NCBI GenBank assembly: GCA_014762755.1
Contig: JABURI010000258.1
Span: forward strand, 1-50,255
Source: Marinobacter sp.
GTDB taxonomy: Bacteria; Pseudomonadota; Gammaproteobacteria; Pseudomonadales; Oleiphilaceae
Length of the DNA stretch: 50,255 nucleotides
Direction: 5' to 3'
The notes beneath the pieces were generated by a model. The model did not search any database, had not been told where the DNA came from, and was given only the letters and a program-made list of their open reading frames with translations. Shown piece after piece: positions 9,311 through 19,352 of the stretch; within the stretch, counting starts at the first letter, position 1, and the number at the start of each line of letters is the position of its first letter. The position numbers and the translations under genes were made by a program.

Positions 9311-10291
9311 ATGAAAATAATAATGATTACTCCCGCTGCTCCCGGTTCACGGGCGGGCAATCGAGCCACAGCTGAACGCTGGCAAAGATTACTTGAAAAT
9401 GCCGGCCACCGGGTCGATGTGGTCACGGACTATCAGGGGGAGGCCTGCGATCTCTTTATCGCGTTGCATGCCTGGCGCAGCCACGATGCGGTAATGCGCT
9501 TCCGGGGCCTCTGGCCAGCTACACCGGTGATCGTGGTGCTGACCGGTACCGATATCTATCGCCACCAGGTCGAATTCCCCGAGCCAACTCTTGCCACCAT
9601 GGACGCCGCCGATGCCCTCATTGGCCTGCACGACCGGGTGGCTGGGGATATTCCCGGTCGATTTCGGGACAGGCTGATCACTCTCTACCAGTCCGCTGTG
9701 GCACCACAGCCTGTAACGGAGCAGCCGGGCGATACTTTCCGGGTTTGCGTGATCGGCCATCTGCGGGAGGAGAAGGATTCCCTGCGCGCGGCCCGGGCGG
9801 TGAGGCTTCTGCCTGACAAATCCCGTATCCAGGTGATTGCTGCCGGCAAGGCCCATAACGCCGAATGGCAGCGAATGGTCGAAGAAGAGGCCGTCGATAA
9901 TCCCCGTTTCCAGTGGCTCGGGCAACTGGACGAGCAGGGCACTCGGCAATTACTCACCGGCAGCCGGCTGATGGTCATCAGTTCCGTGATGGAAGGTGGT
10001 GCCAATGTGGTGTCCGAAGCCTGCCGCGCCGGCATTCCGATACTCGCCAGCGATATACCCGGCAATCGGGGCCTGCTGGGCGATGACTATCCGGGCTATT
10101 TCCCGGCGCGCAACGAACGGGCGCTGGCCGATCTGCTCCACAAAGCGGAAACCGACCCCGGGTTCCTGCAGGACCTCAAATCCCGGGTGAACCAACTCGC
10201 CGTACGATTTACGCCCGAACGGGAGCAGGCGAGCCTGGAACAGGCGCTGGCACTTGCCTGCCAACGCTGTTCCGAACGGAAGACGAGTTAG
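9311..10291 (+). CDS. senB: SenB-like glycosyltransferase (selenosugar synthase family)
   Basis: The 326-residue GT-B glycosyltransferase opens with MKIIMITPAAPGSRAGNRAT and has LFIALHAWRS, VVLTGTDIY (about residues 74-82), HLREEKDSLRAARA (about 150) and EGGANVVSEA (about 227). This pattern matches the TIGR04348 glycosyltransferases, which include SenB, known to join selenophosphate to a UDP-sugar to make a selenosugar. SenB normally sits with selD/senC and often with the selenoneine synthase senA. Here selD is the convergent neighbour, overlapping by 4 bp, and an importer diverges from it, but no senA is in the window. The ATG at 9311 fits the family start; no strong ribosome site is visible. 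Another sugar-transfer role remains possible. Confidence 0.75.
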   Translation: MKIIMITPAAPGSRAGNRATAERWQRLLENAGHRVDVVTDYQGEACDLFIALHAWRSHDAVMRFRGLWPATPVIVVLTGTDIYRHQVEFPEPTLATMDAADALIGLHDRVAGDIPGRFRDRLITLYQSAVAPQPVTEQPGDTFRVCVIGHLREEKDSLRAARAVRLLPDKSRIQVIAAGKAHNAEWQRMVEEEAVDNPRFQWLGQLDEQGTRQLLTGSRLMVISSVMEGGANVVSEACRAGIPILASDIPGNRGLLGDDYPGYFPARNERALADLLHKAETDPGFLQDLKSRVNQLAVRFTPEREQASLEQALALACQRCSERKTS

Positions 10292-12564
10292 TCCCGGAGA
10301 CTGATCGGTTCGATGGGCCCGGATTCGTCCTGGGGCAGAACCCGGCCAATAATCGCGGTGTGCGGATAGCCAAGCGCCTTCAACTCCCGGACACAGGCTT
10401 CCGCCTGGTCAGCGGCAACGCTGGCAAGTAATCCGCCGGCGGTCTGGGGGTCGAAGATCAGCGGGTAGCGGGGATGATTCACCCATTTCTCCTGGTCCCG
10501 GATGCCACGCCGCAAACGAATGTTGGCCGGCTGAAGGGAGCTAAGAATGCCCGCGGCCGCGGTCTCTTCCGCACCCGGCAGTACCGGAATGGCTGCAAGG
10601 TCCAGCTCCGCGTCCACGCCGGAGGGGCGGGTCATTTCCACCAGATGGCCCAGCAAACCGAAACCGGTGACATCCGTGCAGGCCCGTGACCCGTGGCGCC
10701 GCAAACACTCGGCACCGAGCTTGTTGGAATGGATCATGGAGGCGAGGGCGGAATCGATCCAGCGACCCTTGGCGGCAAGCCGGGCATGGGCGGCAAACAG
10801 GGTGCCGGTGCCGATCGGCTTGGTCAGGATCAGCACATCGCCGGCCTTGAGGCCGCCTTTGCTCATGACCTCCTCGGGATCAATCAGGCCATTGACCGCG
10901 AACCCAAGGGCGAGCTCCTTGCCTTCCCCGGTATGGCCCCCGACCAGCGCGCAGCCGGCTTCATTCAGGACCTCCACGGCACCGGACATCATCTGGTAGA
11001 CAACGTCCTCCACCTTGGACTCGATGCCGTAGGGCACGGTTGCCACGGCTGTCGCACTCTGGGCTTCTGCCCCCATGGCAAATACATCGCCCAGGCTGTG
11101 GTTGGCCGCGACCTTTCCGAACACATAGGGGTCGTCGATAAACGCCCGGAAGAAGTCGACGGTATGGACTACGGCTTTGCCCGGCGGTACCCGCAAAACG
11201 GCGGCATCATCCGGGGCGTGCAGGCCGATGATGATATCGTCCCGCTCGATAGGCTTGAGTTCATTCAGGGCGCGGGAGAGAACCGTGCTGCCCACCTTGG
11301 CACCGCAACCACCACAGCGCATGGCCACCGCGGAAATGGCCTGGGAGGCCTCCTCGGCGCTCTGGGCCGCTGCGGTATCCGGCAGTTTTGCGGATTCCTC
11401 CATGGCCGGCAGATCGCTGAACTTACGCATGAAGCGCCGGTCGATCCAGTCTTTCCAGCGCCACACCAGGCGGCCGTGGAATTCCACATCTCCCCGAGAG
11501 GCGACGGCGTACTTGTCGCCGGTGCTGATCAGGGCGAGCCATTTCTTCTGGGGATAGAAGTTGCGGGTCTCTTTGCCTGTGGCCAGGCGTTTTAGGTTGT
11601 CTGCCAGAGGCGGGCCCTGGCGCACCGCAAACACGCCCGCCTTTTCCCGCGGATGGTTGACCACGTTGGCGATATCGCCGGCGGCAAAAATGCTGTAGTC
11701 GTTCTCGGTTTGCAGGGTATCGCGTACCCGGATAAACCGCCCCTCATCGAGAGCCAGGCCGGTATCCTCCAGCCAGGCCGGGCCGCCGGCCCGGGTTACC
11801 CAGAGCACTTCATCCACTTGCAGGGTTTCGCCCGAATCCGAGGTCAGCAGTCCGGACTCGACCCGGGACACCGGTGACCCAAGGTGGACCTTCACTCCGC
11901 GTTCCGCCAGCTTTCGTTCAAACACCGAGCGAACTTTGGGGTTGTGGGTGGGAAGAATCCGGTCGGCGGCATCGAAAAGATGGAAATGCAGCTGATCCGG
12001 ATCCTTGCCGCGCTGGGTCAGTTCCTTCTTCAGCCGGAATTGCATGGCCAGGGTCAGTTCCACACCACCGGCTCCCGCTCCCACCACCGCCAGGGTCAAC
12101 GGACCCTCGTGGTTTTCGATGCGGGTAAGCAATGATAGCCAGCGCTGGTTGAAGCCATTGATTGGCTTGACCGGCACGGCGTGTTCCTCGGCACCCTCGA
12201 CTTCGCTCACCCTGGGGGAGGAGCCGATATTGATGGAGAGAATGTCGTAGGGCACGTTCGGCCGGTTGCGGCACCGGATACGCTTGTTGGTGCGGTCGAT
12301 ACCGATGGCTTCGTCACGGTAGAAGCGAGCCCCGGCGTATTCCGCCAGCCGGCTCAGATCGATATGAACGTCATCGTAGCTGTAATGGCCGGCCACATAG
12401 CCAGGCAACATTCCGGAGTAGGGGGTGTGGGTATCGCGGCAGATGAGGGTCAGGCGCACGCCGGGGACCGGGTTCATTGCGAACTGCTTGAGGACCCCGA
12501 CGTGGCTGTGCCCGCCGCCAACCAGGACTATGTCCCGTAAAACAGGCTGGTCAGGCGTTTGCAT
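10288..12564 (-). CDS. selD: Bifunctional FAD-dependent oxidoreductase / selenide, water dikinase SelD
   Basis: The 758-residue protein is a fusion. Residues about 1-380 form an NDH-2-like pyridine-nucleotide-disulfide oxidoreductase with the FAD motif VLVGGGHSHVGVL, the NAD motif VVGAGAGGVEL and FAAGDIA. Residues about 410-758 form SelD, which makes selenophosphate from selenide and ATP. The SelD catalytic motif is CGGCGAK: Cys420 and Lys423 match the essential Cys17 and Lys20 of E. coli SelD, so this is a cysteine, not a selenocysteine, version. DDAAVLRVPPG, GGHTGEGKE and DPQTAGGLL are also present. The FAD domain may reduce selenium species for the synthase. Its ATG overlaps the stop of the upstream HhH-protein gene (TGATG). 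Confidence 0.95.
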   Translation of the reverse strand: MQTPDQPVLRDIVLVGGGHSHVGVLKQFAMNPVPGVRLTLICRDTHTPYSGMLPGYVAGHYSYDDVHIDLSRLAEYAGARFYRDEAIGIDRTNKRIRCRNRPNVPYDILSINIGSSPRVSEVEGAEEHAVPVKPINGFNQRWLSLLTRIENHEGPLTLAVVGAGAGGVELTLAMQFRLKKELTQRGKDPDQLHFHLFDAADRILPTHNPKVRSVFERKLAERGVKVHLGSPVSRVESGLLTSDSGETLQVDEVLWVTRAGGPAWLEDTGLALDEGRFIRVRDTLQTENDYSIFAAGDIANVVNHPREKAGVFAVRQGPPLADNLKRLATGKETRNFYPQKKWLALISTGDKYAVASRGDVEFHGRLVWRWKDWIDRRFMRKFSDLPAMEESAKLPDTAAAQSAEEASQAISAVAMRCGGCGAKVGSTVLSRALNELKPIERDDIIIGLHAPDDAAVLRVPPGKAVVHTVDFFRAFIDDPYVFGKVAANHSLGDVFAMGAEAQSATAVATVPYGIESKVEDVVYQMMSGAVEVLNEAGCALVGGHTGEGKELALGFAVNGLIDPEEVMSKGGLKAGDVLILTKPIGTGTLFAAHARLAAKGRWIDSALASMIHSNKLGAECLRRHGSRACTDVTGFGLLGHLVEMTRPSGVDAELDLAAIPVLPGAEETAAAGILSSLQPANIRLRRGIRDQEKWVNHPRYPLIFDPQTAGGLLASVAADQAEACVRELKALGYPHTAIIGRVLPQDESGPIEPISLRD

Positions 12565-13211
12565 CAGATAACTTTCTTGGCTTCGGCGGTCAGTTGGTCA
12601 AATCCCTTGAGGCTCTTGAAGGCTTTCAGTTTCTCGCTGTCAGCCGCAGACGGTTTGGCAATCTGGTCGATGGAGGTGATCCCGGCGTCCTTCATCTTTT
12701 TCGCGGTTGCCGGGCCGATGCCCTTCACCAGGGTCAGATCGCTCTTGTCCACCGGCTTGGCAGCCTTTTTAGCCGAAGACTTGGCCGGGGCCTTCTTCGC
12801 AGCGGTCTTGGGCTTGGCTTTGGTAGTGCTTTTCTTGGCAGCCGCCTTCTTGGGTGCGGCTTTTTTGGCGGCGGCCTGGGCTTCCTTGTTGACTTCGTCA
12901 GTCAGTTGCTTGACGTCAGTGCCAGCTTCTTTGGCGGCTACGCCCAGGCGCTCCAGAATGTTGCTCTGGAGCTCGTGGAATTCAGCCAGGCGGCGTTCGA
13001 ATTCCTCGTTGAAACGTTTCATTTCCCGTTCCCGGAGCTCGTTCACTTCCTTGAGCAGTTTACGAACCGGTTCTTCGATCTGGGTCTGCAGGCTGTCGAA
13101 CTGCTTGAGGGCGTCGTTGATGAGCCCTTCAATCTGGGATGAGGTTTTCTCGAACTCCTTGTTGACCTTCTTTACGATCTTGTCGACGCTCGGTTTGGCT
13201 TTCTTCGCCAT
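12564..13211 (-). CDS. Phasin-like coiled-coil protein with Lys/Ala-rich linker and C-terminal HhH domain
   Basis: The 215-residue protein has three parts. Residues about 1-95 are a charged, heptad-like coiled coil resembling phasin or apolipoprotein-like helices. Residues about 105-155 are a low-complexity Lys/Ala/Pro tract (AAAKKAAPKKAAAKK and similar), like histone H1-type bacterial tails. Residues about 157-215 form a helix-hairpin-helix domain (LTLVKGIGPATAKKMKDAGI). The HhH and basic tail suggest nucleic-acid binding; the coiled coil suggests assembly. The ATG at 13211 follows AAGGAGA. It overlaps the selD start, so the two are co-transcribed, although a role in selenium metabolism is not evident. 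Confidence 0.8.
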   Translation of the reverse strand: MAKKAKPSVDKIVKKVNKEFEKTSSQIEGLINDALKQFDSLQTQIEEPVRKLLKEVNELREREMKRFNEEFERRLAEFHELQSNILERLGVAAKEAGTDVKQLTDEVNKEAQAAAKKAAPKKAAAKKSTTKAKPKTAAKKAPAKSSAKKAAKPVDKSDLTLVKGIGPATAKKMKDAGITSIDQIAKPSAADSEKLKAFKSLKGFDQLTAEAKKVI

Positions 13212-13252
13212 GAAATGTCTCCTTACGGATGGGTTGGAACGGACAGTAACGA

Positions 13253-13648
13253 TCAGGCCATTTGCCGGAAGCCGGAGATGGACCCTGAGGATGTACGGCG
13301 GGATTTCAGAGACAGTTTTCTGGACAGCACCTCGCGAATCCGCTTGAGCTTGTCGCCATTGGGCGATCCAGGTTCAAACTCCGAAAAATCAATAGAATAG
13401 AAGAAATTGCTACAGTGCTTTCTACGTTCCGTCACCAGGCCGGAAACGCTTTCAGCACAGATTTCTTCAAAGGGCATATCCATGACCAGATCCAGGGTCA
13501 GGCTGTCGCCGGGCTCAAAGACCTTGTCGGTTTTCATCACACAGCCATAGCTGTCGAGTTCAAAGACAGAGGCTTCCACCAGCTCCTTGCGGAAGAGGCC
13601 CTGCTTGATCCTGAAACGGGCAATGAGATCCGGTAGTGCTTCGTTCAT
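13253..13648 (-). CDS. PilZ-like domain protein
   Basis: The 131-residue soluble protein has a beta-rich core with GCVMKTDKVFEPGDSLTLDLVMDMPFEEI and SGLVTERRKHCSNFFYSIDFSEF, the strand pattern of PilZ-type regulators. PilZ domains usually bind cyclic di-GMP through RxxxR and D/NxSxxG; here neither motif is clear, so nucleotide binding is doubtful. It is upstream of the HhH-protein gene on the same strand, 41 bp away, and could share its transcript. Confidence 0.55.
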   Translation of the reverse strand: MNEALPDLIARFRIKQGLFRKELVEASVFELDSYGCVMKTDKVFEPGDSLTLDLVMDMPFEEICAESVSGLVTERRKHCSNFFYSIDFSEFEPGSPNGDKLKRIREVLSRKLSLKSRRTSSGSISGFRQMA

Positions 13649-13771
13649 GAATCCTGTTCTCTGCTAAGATCCCTATCCACTGCGACCTGCCCACAGATCG
13701 GACAGGCTGGATAATGATTAAACAATAGACACTGTTTTTGGTATTGGCAATTCCATCAGTGCCCTACGGTC

Positions 13772-13805
13772 ACCCTCTCAGGCACTTCCTCAATAGTGAG
13801 AGGGT
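13772..13805 (-). terminator. Hairpin downstream of the GNAT-nitrilase gene
   Basis: ACCCTCTCA (13772-13780) and TGAGAGGGT (13797-13805) form a perfect 9 bp inverted repeat with a 16-base loop, 9 bp after the minus-strand gene ends. There is no clear run of T on either side, so it may act as a weak terminator or protect the transcript end. Confidence 0.35.
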
Positions 13806-13814
13806 CGGTGTTTA

Positions 13815-15344
13815 TCAGTCCGACGATTTCACCCGCACCTCGTACATATCTTCCCGGCGGTCCTTCAGGTTGTTTACCGACCCTTCATTACGAACCAGTG
13901 TCAGCTTTTCCAGGTCCATGTCCGAGAACATGATCATCTCGGTGTTGGGCGTGGTTTCGGCCATCACCGCATCGTGCGGGAAGGCAAAATCCGACGGTGA
14001 GAACACCGACGACTGAGCGTACTGGACGTCCAGGTTTTCCACCTTCGGCAGGTTGCCGACACTCCCGGTGATTACGACGTAGCATTCGTTTTCGATTGCC
14101 CGGGCCTGGGCACAGTGACGAACCCGGAGGTAGCCGTTCTTGGTGTCGGTCCAGAAGGGGACGCAGATGATGTCAACGTCCTGGGCGGCTGCAATCCGGC
14201 CCAGTTCCGGGAATTCGATGTCATAGCAGATCAGGATGGCCACCCGACCGGCATCGGTTTCGAACACCTGGAAGGTATCGCCCCCTTCGATCACCCAGTC
14301 GCGACGCTCGTGCGGGGTGATATGGATTTTGCGCTGCTCATCGACCCGACCGTCACGGTGGCACAGATAGGAAACGTTGAACAGGCGGTCGTTTTCCAGC
14401 AGGGGCATGGAGCCGGTGATGATATTGATGTTGTAGCTGACCGCCATTTCCGACATCTCATCCCGGAACTGTTCGGTAAAACCGGCCAGGAAGCGGATGG
14501 CCCGGGTCTGGTCCATCTGGTCGGTCAGACCCATCAGGGGCGCGTTGAAGAACTCCGGGAACAGGGCGAAGTCGCTCTTGTAGTCGGAGAGGGCGTCCAC
14601 GAAGTATTCCACCTGCTTGAGCACTTCATCCACGGAGGTGAATTCCCGCATCTGCCATTGGACTGCCCCCAGACGGACCTGGGTCTTGCGCACATTCAGC
14701 ACCGGCGAGGGCGGCGTATAGAGAATGTTCCGCCATTCCAGAAGGGTGGCATAGCCCATGGATTTCTCGTCTTCCGGCAGGTACTTGTGCATCAGCCGGG
14801 TGACCTGGAAATCGTTGGAGAGCTGGAAGCTCAGGATCGGATCGTAGATTTCCTTGCGATCCACGCGCTGGATATATTCAGCAGGGGTGTACTGGTCCTT
14901 GTACTTGTAGTAGCTCGGGATGCGGCCGCCGGCCAGGATGGCCCGCAGATTCATGGAGCGGCACAACTCCTTGCGCGCCTCATACAGGCGCCGGCCCAGG
15001 CGATAGCCGCGGTATTCCGGGTGGATGAACACATCCAGGCCATACAGGGAATCACCGTTGGCATTGTGCCAGATCTTCTCGTTACGCAGGATCAGGTCGT
15101 CGTAGGTATGCGGGTTGCTGAAGCGTTCGTACTTCACGCAAACCGTCAGCGCCACGGCAACCAGCTGGCCGTTGTCCTCAATACAGATCTGCCCGTCGGG
15201 GAACTGTTCCACCAATGCCTTGATTGTCTCTTTGGGCCAGGCTCCGCCAATGTCGTCGTAGACCAGGTCCATCAGTTCCTGAAGCTGTTCGTAGTCGTCC
15301 AGCGTCAGGTTGCGGAGATTGAGATGCAGCTCATCATGGGGCAT
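13815..15344 (-). CDS. GNAT acetyltransferase fused to carbon-nitrogen hydrolase
   Basis: The 509-residue protein has an N-terminal GNAT domain (about residues 1-200, with the acetyl-CoA loop HPEYRGYRLGRRLYEARK) and a C-terminal nitrilase-type domain (about 225-495). The nitrilase triad is visible: Glu in FALFPEFFNAPL, Lys in RKIHITPHE and Cys in AILICYDIEFPELGR. This fused architecture is widespread in proteobacteria; the natural substrate is generally unknown, probably an amide. It is cytosolic. A long plus-strand ORF through the same DNA is a shadow. Confidence 0.92.
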   Translation of the reverse strand: MPHDELHLNLRNLTLDDYEQLQELMDLVYDDIGGAWPKETIKALVEQFPDGQICIEDNGQLVAVALTVCVKYERFSNPHTYDDLILRNEKIWHNANGDSLYGLDVFIHPEYRGYRLGRRLYEARKELCRSMNLRAILAGGRIPSYYKYKDQYTPAEYIQRVDRKEIYDPILSFQLSNDFQVTRLMHKYLPEDEKSMGYATLLEWRNILYTPPSPVLNVRKTQVRLGAVQWQMREFTSVDEVLKQVEYFVDALSDYKSDFALFPEFFNAPLMGLTDQMDQTRAIRFLAGFTEQFRDEMSEMAVSYNINIITGSMPLLENDRLFNVSYLCHRDGRVDEQRKIHITPHERRDWVIEGGDTFQVFETDAGRVAILICYDIEFPELGRIAAAQDVDIICVPFWTDTKNGYLRVRHCAQARAIENECYVVITGSVGNLPKVENLDVQYAQSSVFSPSDFAFPHDAVMAETTPNTEMIMFSDMDLEKLTLVRNEGSVNNLKDRREDMYEVRVKSSD

Positions 15345-15530
15345 TCAGAGAGGCTCCCGTCGTCGGAAAAGAATGGGTTTTGGCTCAGGCCAGAAGGCTT
15401 TCTGAGGAGTTTAACAGAAGGTGTGACAGACGTCGCAGATCACTGCCCCATTGCTGGAAAACTCCACCGGGGCTTGCGGTTCCGCCGGGCGATTGCAATG
15501 ATCCGCTCAACCGAATCACAGGATACCGTT

Positions 15531-16091
15531 ATGGCATTAATCGACAACATCATCGGCGCAACCGGTCAGTGGGTGGCATCGACCGACCCCAAAGCCACGC
15601 TCGCGCACCCGCTGGAATGGCTCAAGAAAACCGGCGGCTATGCGGCGGTCAACCGGATCATCGGCCTGTCCATTCCGTTTGCGCCCCGTAATGGCTTTCG
15701 GGTGGAAGAGGTGCGGCCGGGCTATGTCCGTGCCAGGATCCGGCTGAAGGGCAACAAGAATCACTTCGGCAGCCTGTATGCCGGCGCCTATTTCCTGGTG
15801 GCCGAGATTCCCGGTGGCGTACTGACCTTGTTTGACCTTGGCCCGTCCTACACGCCCATTCTCAAGGAAATGACACTGCAGTTCCTGCAGCCCGCCAACT
15901 CGGATGTCACAGTGGAGTTCTCCCTGGGTCCGGAACAGGTGGCGGCTATCCGCGCCGATGCCGACGCGACCGGCCGGGCCAAATTCATGCTTGAGGGCAT
16001 ACTGACGGATCAGGAAGGCAACCACGTGGCAACCTCGATCGCCCATTACCGGGTCCGTAAGAAGGGTTTCCAGGCCGAAGAACCGGCCTAA
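15531..16091 (+). CDS. DUF4442 hotdog-fold protein, thioesterase-like
   Basis: The 186-residue protein begins [14 protein letters not shown] and has a hotdog-fold core: [42 protein letters not shown] and a closing strand [18 protein letters not shown]4442 proteins resemble PaaI-type thioesterases, but the activity of most is untested. The track ORF starts far upstream in DNA antisense to the previous gene; I chose the ATG at 15531, after AGGATACC, over an earlier one at 15498 without a ribosome site. It is convergent with recQ, with stop codons overlapping in CTAA. Confidence 0.8.
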   Translation: MALIDNIIGATGQWVASTDPKATLAHPLEWLKKTGGYAAVNRIIGLSIPFAPRNGFRVEEVRPGYVRARIRLKGNKNHFGSLYAGAYFLVAEIPGGVLTLFDLGPSYTPILKEMTLQFLQPANSDVTVEFSLGPEQVAAIRADADATGRAKFMLEGILTDQEGNHVATSIAHYRVRKKGFQAEEPA

Positions 16092-17956
16092 AGAGTGTCC
16101 AGTTCGGCGATGGCCTTCAGGAAGGTCTCGCCGTACTTTTCCAGTTTGGCGGCACCGACACCGCTGATCTCACCGAGTTCCCCGATGGTGCGCGGCCGGC
16201 GCTCCATCATTTCGAACAGGGTCGTATCATGGAAGATCACATAGGGCGGCACGCCCTGCTGGTCAGCCAGCCCCTTGCGGCAGGCACGAAGGTGATCCCA
16301 GGCGGCCGGGTCGACGATCTGGTCCGCGGTGAAGCTTTTGCGGCCTGAGCCGCTGCGCCCGGACGGTGTCTTTTTCTGTACCGGGTCCTTGCGCAACCAG
16401 ACGGTCTTTTCACCCTTCAGCAGCGGGCGGCATCGTTCGGTCAGTTGCAGGGCGCCGTAGCCTTCTGGATCGGCCCTGAGATAACCGTTGGCCACCAGTT
16501 GCCGGAACACCGATTTCCACTCATTGGCGCTCAGGTCGGTACCGATACCGTAGGTGGATACCCGGTCGTGGCCTGCCTGCAGGATGCGTTCGTTCCCGGA
16601 CCCGCGCAGGACATCGATGAGGTAGGTCACGCCAAAGCGCTGGCCGGTGCGGTAAACGCAGGAAAGGGCTTTCTGGACCGCCACGGTGCCGTCCCAGGTT
16701 TCCGGCGGGTTCAGACAGGTATCGCAGTTACCGCAGGCTTCCTCGAGGTTGTCACCAAAATAACGCAGCAGCACCTGGCGACGACAGCTGGTGACCTCGC
16801 ACAGGCCCAGCATGGCATCGAGCTTCTGGCGCTCGACACGCTTGAAGTGGTCATTGCCCTGGGAGGTTTCGAGCATCTGTCGCAGTTTGATGACGTCCTG
16901 CAGGCCATACACCATCCAGGCGGTGGAGGGCTTGCCATCGCGACCGGCCCGGCCGGTTTCCTGGTAATAGGCTTCGAGACTTTTGGGCAGATCAAGGTGC
17001 GCCACAAAGCGGACGTCGGGTTTGTCGATGCCCATACCGAAGGCAATGGTAGCGACGATGATGACACCGTCTTCGCGCAGGAACCGTTCCTGATGCCTGG
17101 CCCGCTCCTCGGCACTCAGGCCCGCGTGGTAGGGCAGTGCGGTGAAGCCCTTGCCGGCGAGCATGCGTGCAGTGGAATCGACCTTATTGCGGGACAGGCA
17201 GTAGACGATGCCGCACTCGCCGTCGTGTTCCGCCTTAATGAAGTCCAGCAGCTGCTTGTTGGCATTGGTTTTGGGAGCGATCCGGTACTGGATGTTCGGG
17301 CGGTCAAAACCGCTGACAAAATGCCGGGCCTCGGTCAGTGACAGCCGTTCGGCAATCTCCTTGCGGGTACGTTCGTCGGCGGTGGCCGTCAGCGCAATGC
17401 GGGGGATGCCGGGAAACTCCCCGGCCAGCATGCTCAGCTGCAGGTAGTCCGAACGAAAATCATGGCCCCACTGGGAGACACAATGTGCCTCGTCGATGGC
17501 GAACAGGGAAATGGACGCGTTATGAAGCAACTCGATCGTCCTGGGCTGGATCAGCCGCTCCGGAGCGCAGTAGAGCAGGTCGAGTTCACCGGTCATCAGG
17601 GCATATTCGGTGGCGCGGGCCTGCTCCATATCCATGGTCGAATTCAGGAAGGCCGCTTTTACGCCAAGCTCCCGCAACGCCGCAACCTGATCCTGCATCA
17701 GGGCGATGAGCGGGGAGACGACGATTGCCGTACCCGGCCGCACCAGGGCCGGCACCTGGTAACACAGGGATTTACCGCCACCGGTGGGCATCAGAACCAG
17801 GGCGTCCCCGCCATTGACCACTTCCCGAACTATATCACCCTGCAGTGGCCGGAATGACTCGTAACCGAAAACCTCGTGCAGAACCTGCTCGGGGTTTCTC
17901 CGGGTCGCGGTGGGGCGTTCTGTGGCGAGTTGTTCGAAATCCTGGTCAAGTTCCAT
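16088..17956 (-). CDS. recQ: ATP-dependent DNA helicase RecQ
   Basis: A 622-residue superfamily 2 helicase of usual RecQ length. It has motif [14 protein letters not shown], motif [18 protein letters not shown] with the RecQ aromatic-rich loop, [10 protein letters not shown], and motif [12 protein letters not shown]. The zinc-binding region has four cysteines (CEVTSCRRQ then CGNCDTC), followed by a winged helix and a C-terminal HRDC domain (about residues 545-620). RecQ unwinds DNA 3' to 5' in recombination repair and fork restart. The track's 769-residue version adds 147 non-conserved residues; the start at 17956 ([10 protein letters not shown]) gives the normal N-terminus. Confidence 0.95.
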   Translation of the reverse strand: MELDQDFEQLATERPTATRRNPEQVLHEVFGYESFRPLQGDIVREVVNGGDALVLMPTGGGKSLCYQVPALVRPGTAIVVSPLIALMQDQVAALRELGVKAAFLNSTMDMEQARATEYALMTGELDLLYCAPERLIQPRTIELLHNASISLFAIDEAHCVSQWGHDFRSDYLQLSMLAGEFPGIPRIALTATADERTRKEIAERLSLTEARHFVSGFDRPNIQYRIAPKTNANKQLLDFIKAEHDGECGIVYCLSRNKVDSTARMLAGKGFTALPYHAGLSAEERARHQERFLREDGVIIVATIAFGMGIDKPDVRFVAHLDLPKSLEAYYQETGRAGRDGKPSTAWMVYGLQDVIKLRQMLETSQGNDHFKRVERQKLDAMLGLCEVTSCRRQVLLRYFGDNLEEACGNCDTCLNPPETWDGTVAVQKALSCVYRTGQRFGVTYLIDVLRGSGNERILQAGHDRVSTYGIGTDLSANEWKSVFRQLVANGYLRADPEGYGALQLTERCRPLLKGEKTVWLRKDPVQKKTPSGRSGSGRKSFTADQIVDPAAWDHLRACRKGLADQQGVPPYVIFHDTTLFEMMERRPRTIGELGEISGVGAAKLEKYGETFLKAIAELDTL

Positions 17957-18173
17957 AGCAGAGCCGTGTGTGCCGTCCGTGATAGGTAGGAGATTGCTGA
18001 GAAGCTGTCGCCAAATCCCTGGCGCGAGGGCGATGATACCAGAATAATCCGGGCGGTTGGTCAAGGCGCCTTTCGGGTGAGGCAAACCTGCCTCAGAAAC
18101 GCTACAATACCGCGGTTTTTGAACCAGACATTTCCCGGCGTAATCCGTTAGATACGATAACAACAGGGTTTCA

Positions 18174-19352
18174 ATGCACGAATTTGATGCCATCCGTCCG
18201 TATTCGGACGAAGAAACCGGTCCGGCCATCCAGCGCCTGGTCAATGACCGGGAGTTTCTCGACATGGTCGGGCGTTTCAAGTCGCCCACACTGGAGCGCT
18301 GGGCGCCTGCGGTGCTGCGGTTTTTCCTTCGTCGCTGGCTGATCAGTAACTTCGGACACTTCACTCGTGTGGATGACTTGCAAGCCAGGCTGTCCACCTA
18401 TGTCGGTGAGCTGGTCGAGGGCACCACCACCCGGGTCACCACCAGTGGCCTGGAAAATCTGGACAAGCACAGCGCCCACCTGTTCATTTCCAACCACCGG
18501 GACATCGTATTCGATCCCATGGTGGTGAATTACCTGCTGTTCCAGAACGGGTTTTACACCACGCGCATCGCCATTGGCGACAATCTGCTCCAGAACCGGG
18601 TGTTCGCCGAGATGATGCGGCTCAACAAGAGTTTTGTGGTGCGCAGGAACATGACCAGCCCGCGGGAGATGCGGGATGCGTACATGACCCTTTCCGCGTT
18701 CATCAGTCACAGTATCGACACCAACCACAGCATCTGGATTGCCCAGCGGGAAGGCCGTGCCAAGGATGGTCTGGACTACACCGATCCGGCCATCATCAAG
18801 ATGTTCTACATGAGCCGGAAGAAGAGCGGCCTGAGCTTCGGCGAGGCCATGAACCGCCTTCACATTGTGCCGGTCTCCATTTCCTACGAGTACGATCCCT
18901 GCGACGTGGACAAGGCCAGAGAGCTGGAGACACGGGCGCGGACCGGAAGCTACACCAAGACCGAGGGTGAGGACAGCGAGCAGATCGTGAAGGGCCTGAC
19001 CGGTTTCAAGGGCCACGTCCATGTGCACTTCGGTGCACCCATCGCGGACGCCCCTGAAAACCCGAAGGAGCTGGCCAGCCGCATCGATCGGGAGATGCAC
19101 GCCAATTACCACCTGCATGCCTCAAACCTGGTGGCCTACCAGCAGCGTGGACTGCATCCGGACGCCCATGCCACTCCGGAAACGGTCACCGAATCGGTGG
19201 TGACTGCGGAAACCTGGTCACCCGCGGACATTGCCGCGGCTGAGGCGGAAATGGAGCGGCGTCTGGAGGCCTGTGACCCGGCGATCCGGCCCTACCTGCT
19301 GGATATGTACGCCAATCCGGTGGTCACAGCACTTCAGGCCAATTCCCGTTAG
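18174..19352 (+). CDS. 1-acyl-sn-glycerol-3-phosphate acyltransferase-like protein
   Basis: The 392-residue protein has a PlsC-type core with [15 protein letters not shown] (about residues 103-117), where the NHRD block replaces the usual NHx4D, and [13 protein letters not shown], matching the substrate-binding block of glycerolipid acyltransferases. Such proteins transfer acyl chains from acyl-CoA or acyl-ACP to a lipid acceptor at the inner membrane. There are only short hydrophobic stretches, so it is probably peripheral. The C-terminal approximately 80 residues are acidic and of unknown use. The exact acceptor is not known. It is convergent with the glucan phosphorylase gene, with stops overlapping by 4 bp. 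Confidence 0.8.
   Translation: MHEFDAIRPYSDEETGPAIQRLVNDREFLDMVGRFKSPTLERWAPAVLRFFLRRWLISNFGHFTRVDDLQARLSTYVGELVEGTTTRVTTSGLENLDKHSAHLFISNHRDIVFDPMVVNYLLFQNGFYTTRIAIGDNLLQNRVFAEMMRLNKSFVVRRNMTSPREMRDAYMTLSAFISHSIDTNHSIWIAQREGRAKDGLDYTDPAIIKMFYMSRKKSGLSFGEAMNRLHIVPVSISYEYDPCDVDKARELETRARTGSYTKTEGEDSEQIVKGLTGFKGHVHVHFGAPIADAPENPKELASRIDREMHANYHLHASNLVAYQQRGLHPDAHATPETVTESVVTAETWSPADIAAAEAEMERRLEACDPAIRPYLLDMYANPVVTALQANSR

Noticed and set aside
14115-16091. 658-residue plus-strand ORF
   Set aside because: Most of it is antisense to the well-supported GNAT-nitrilase gene; only the last 186 codons (from 15531) look like a real protein.
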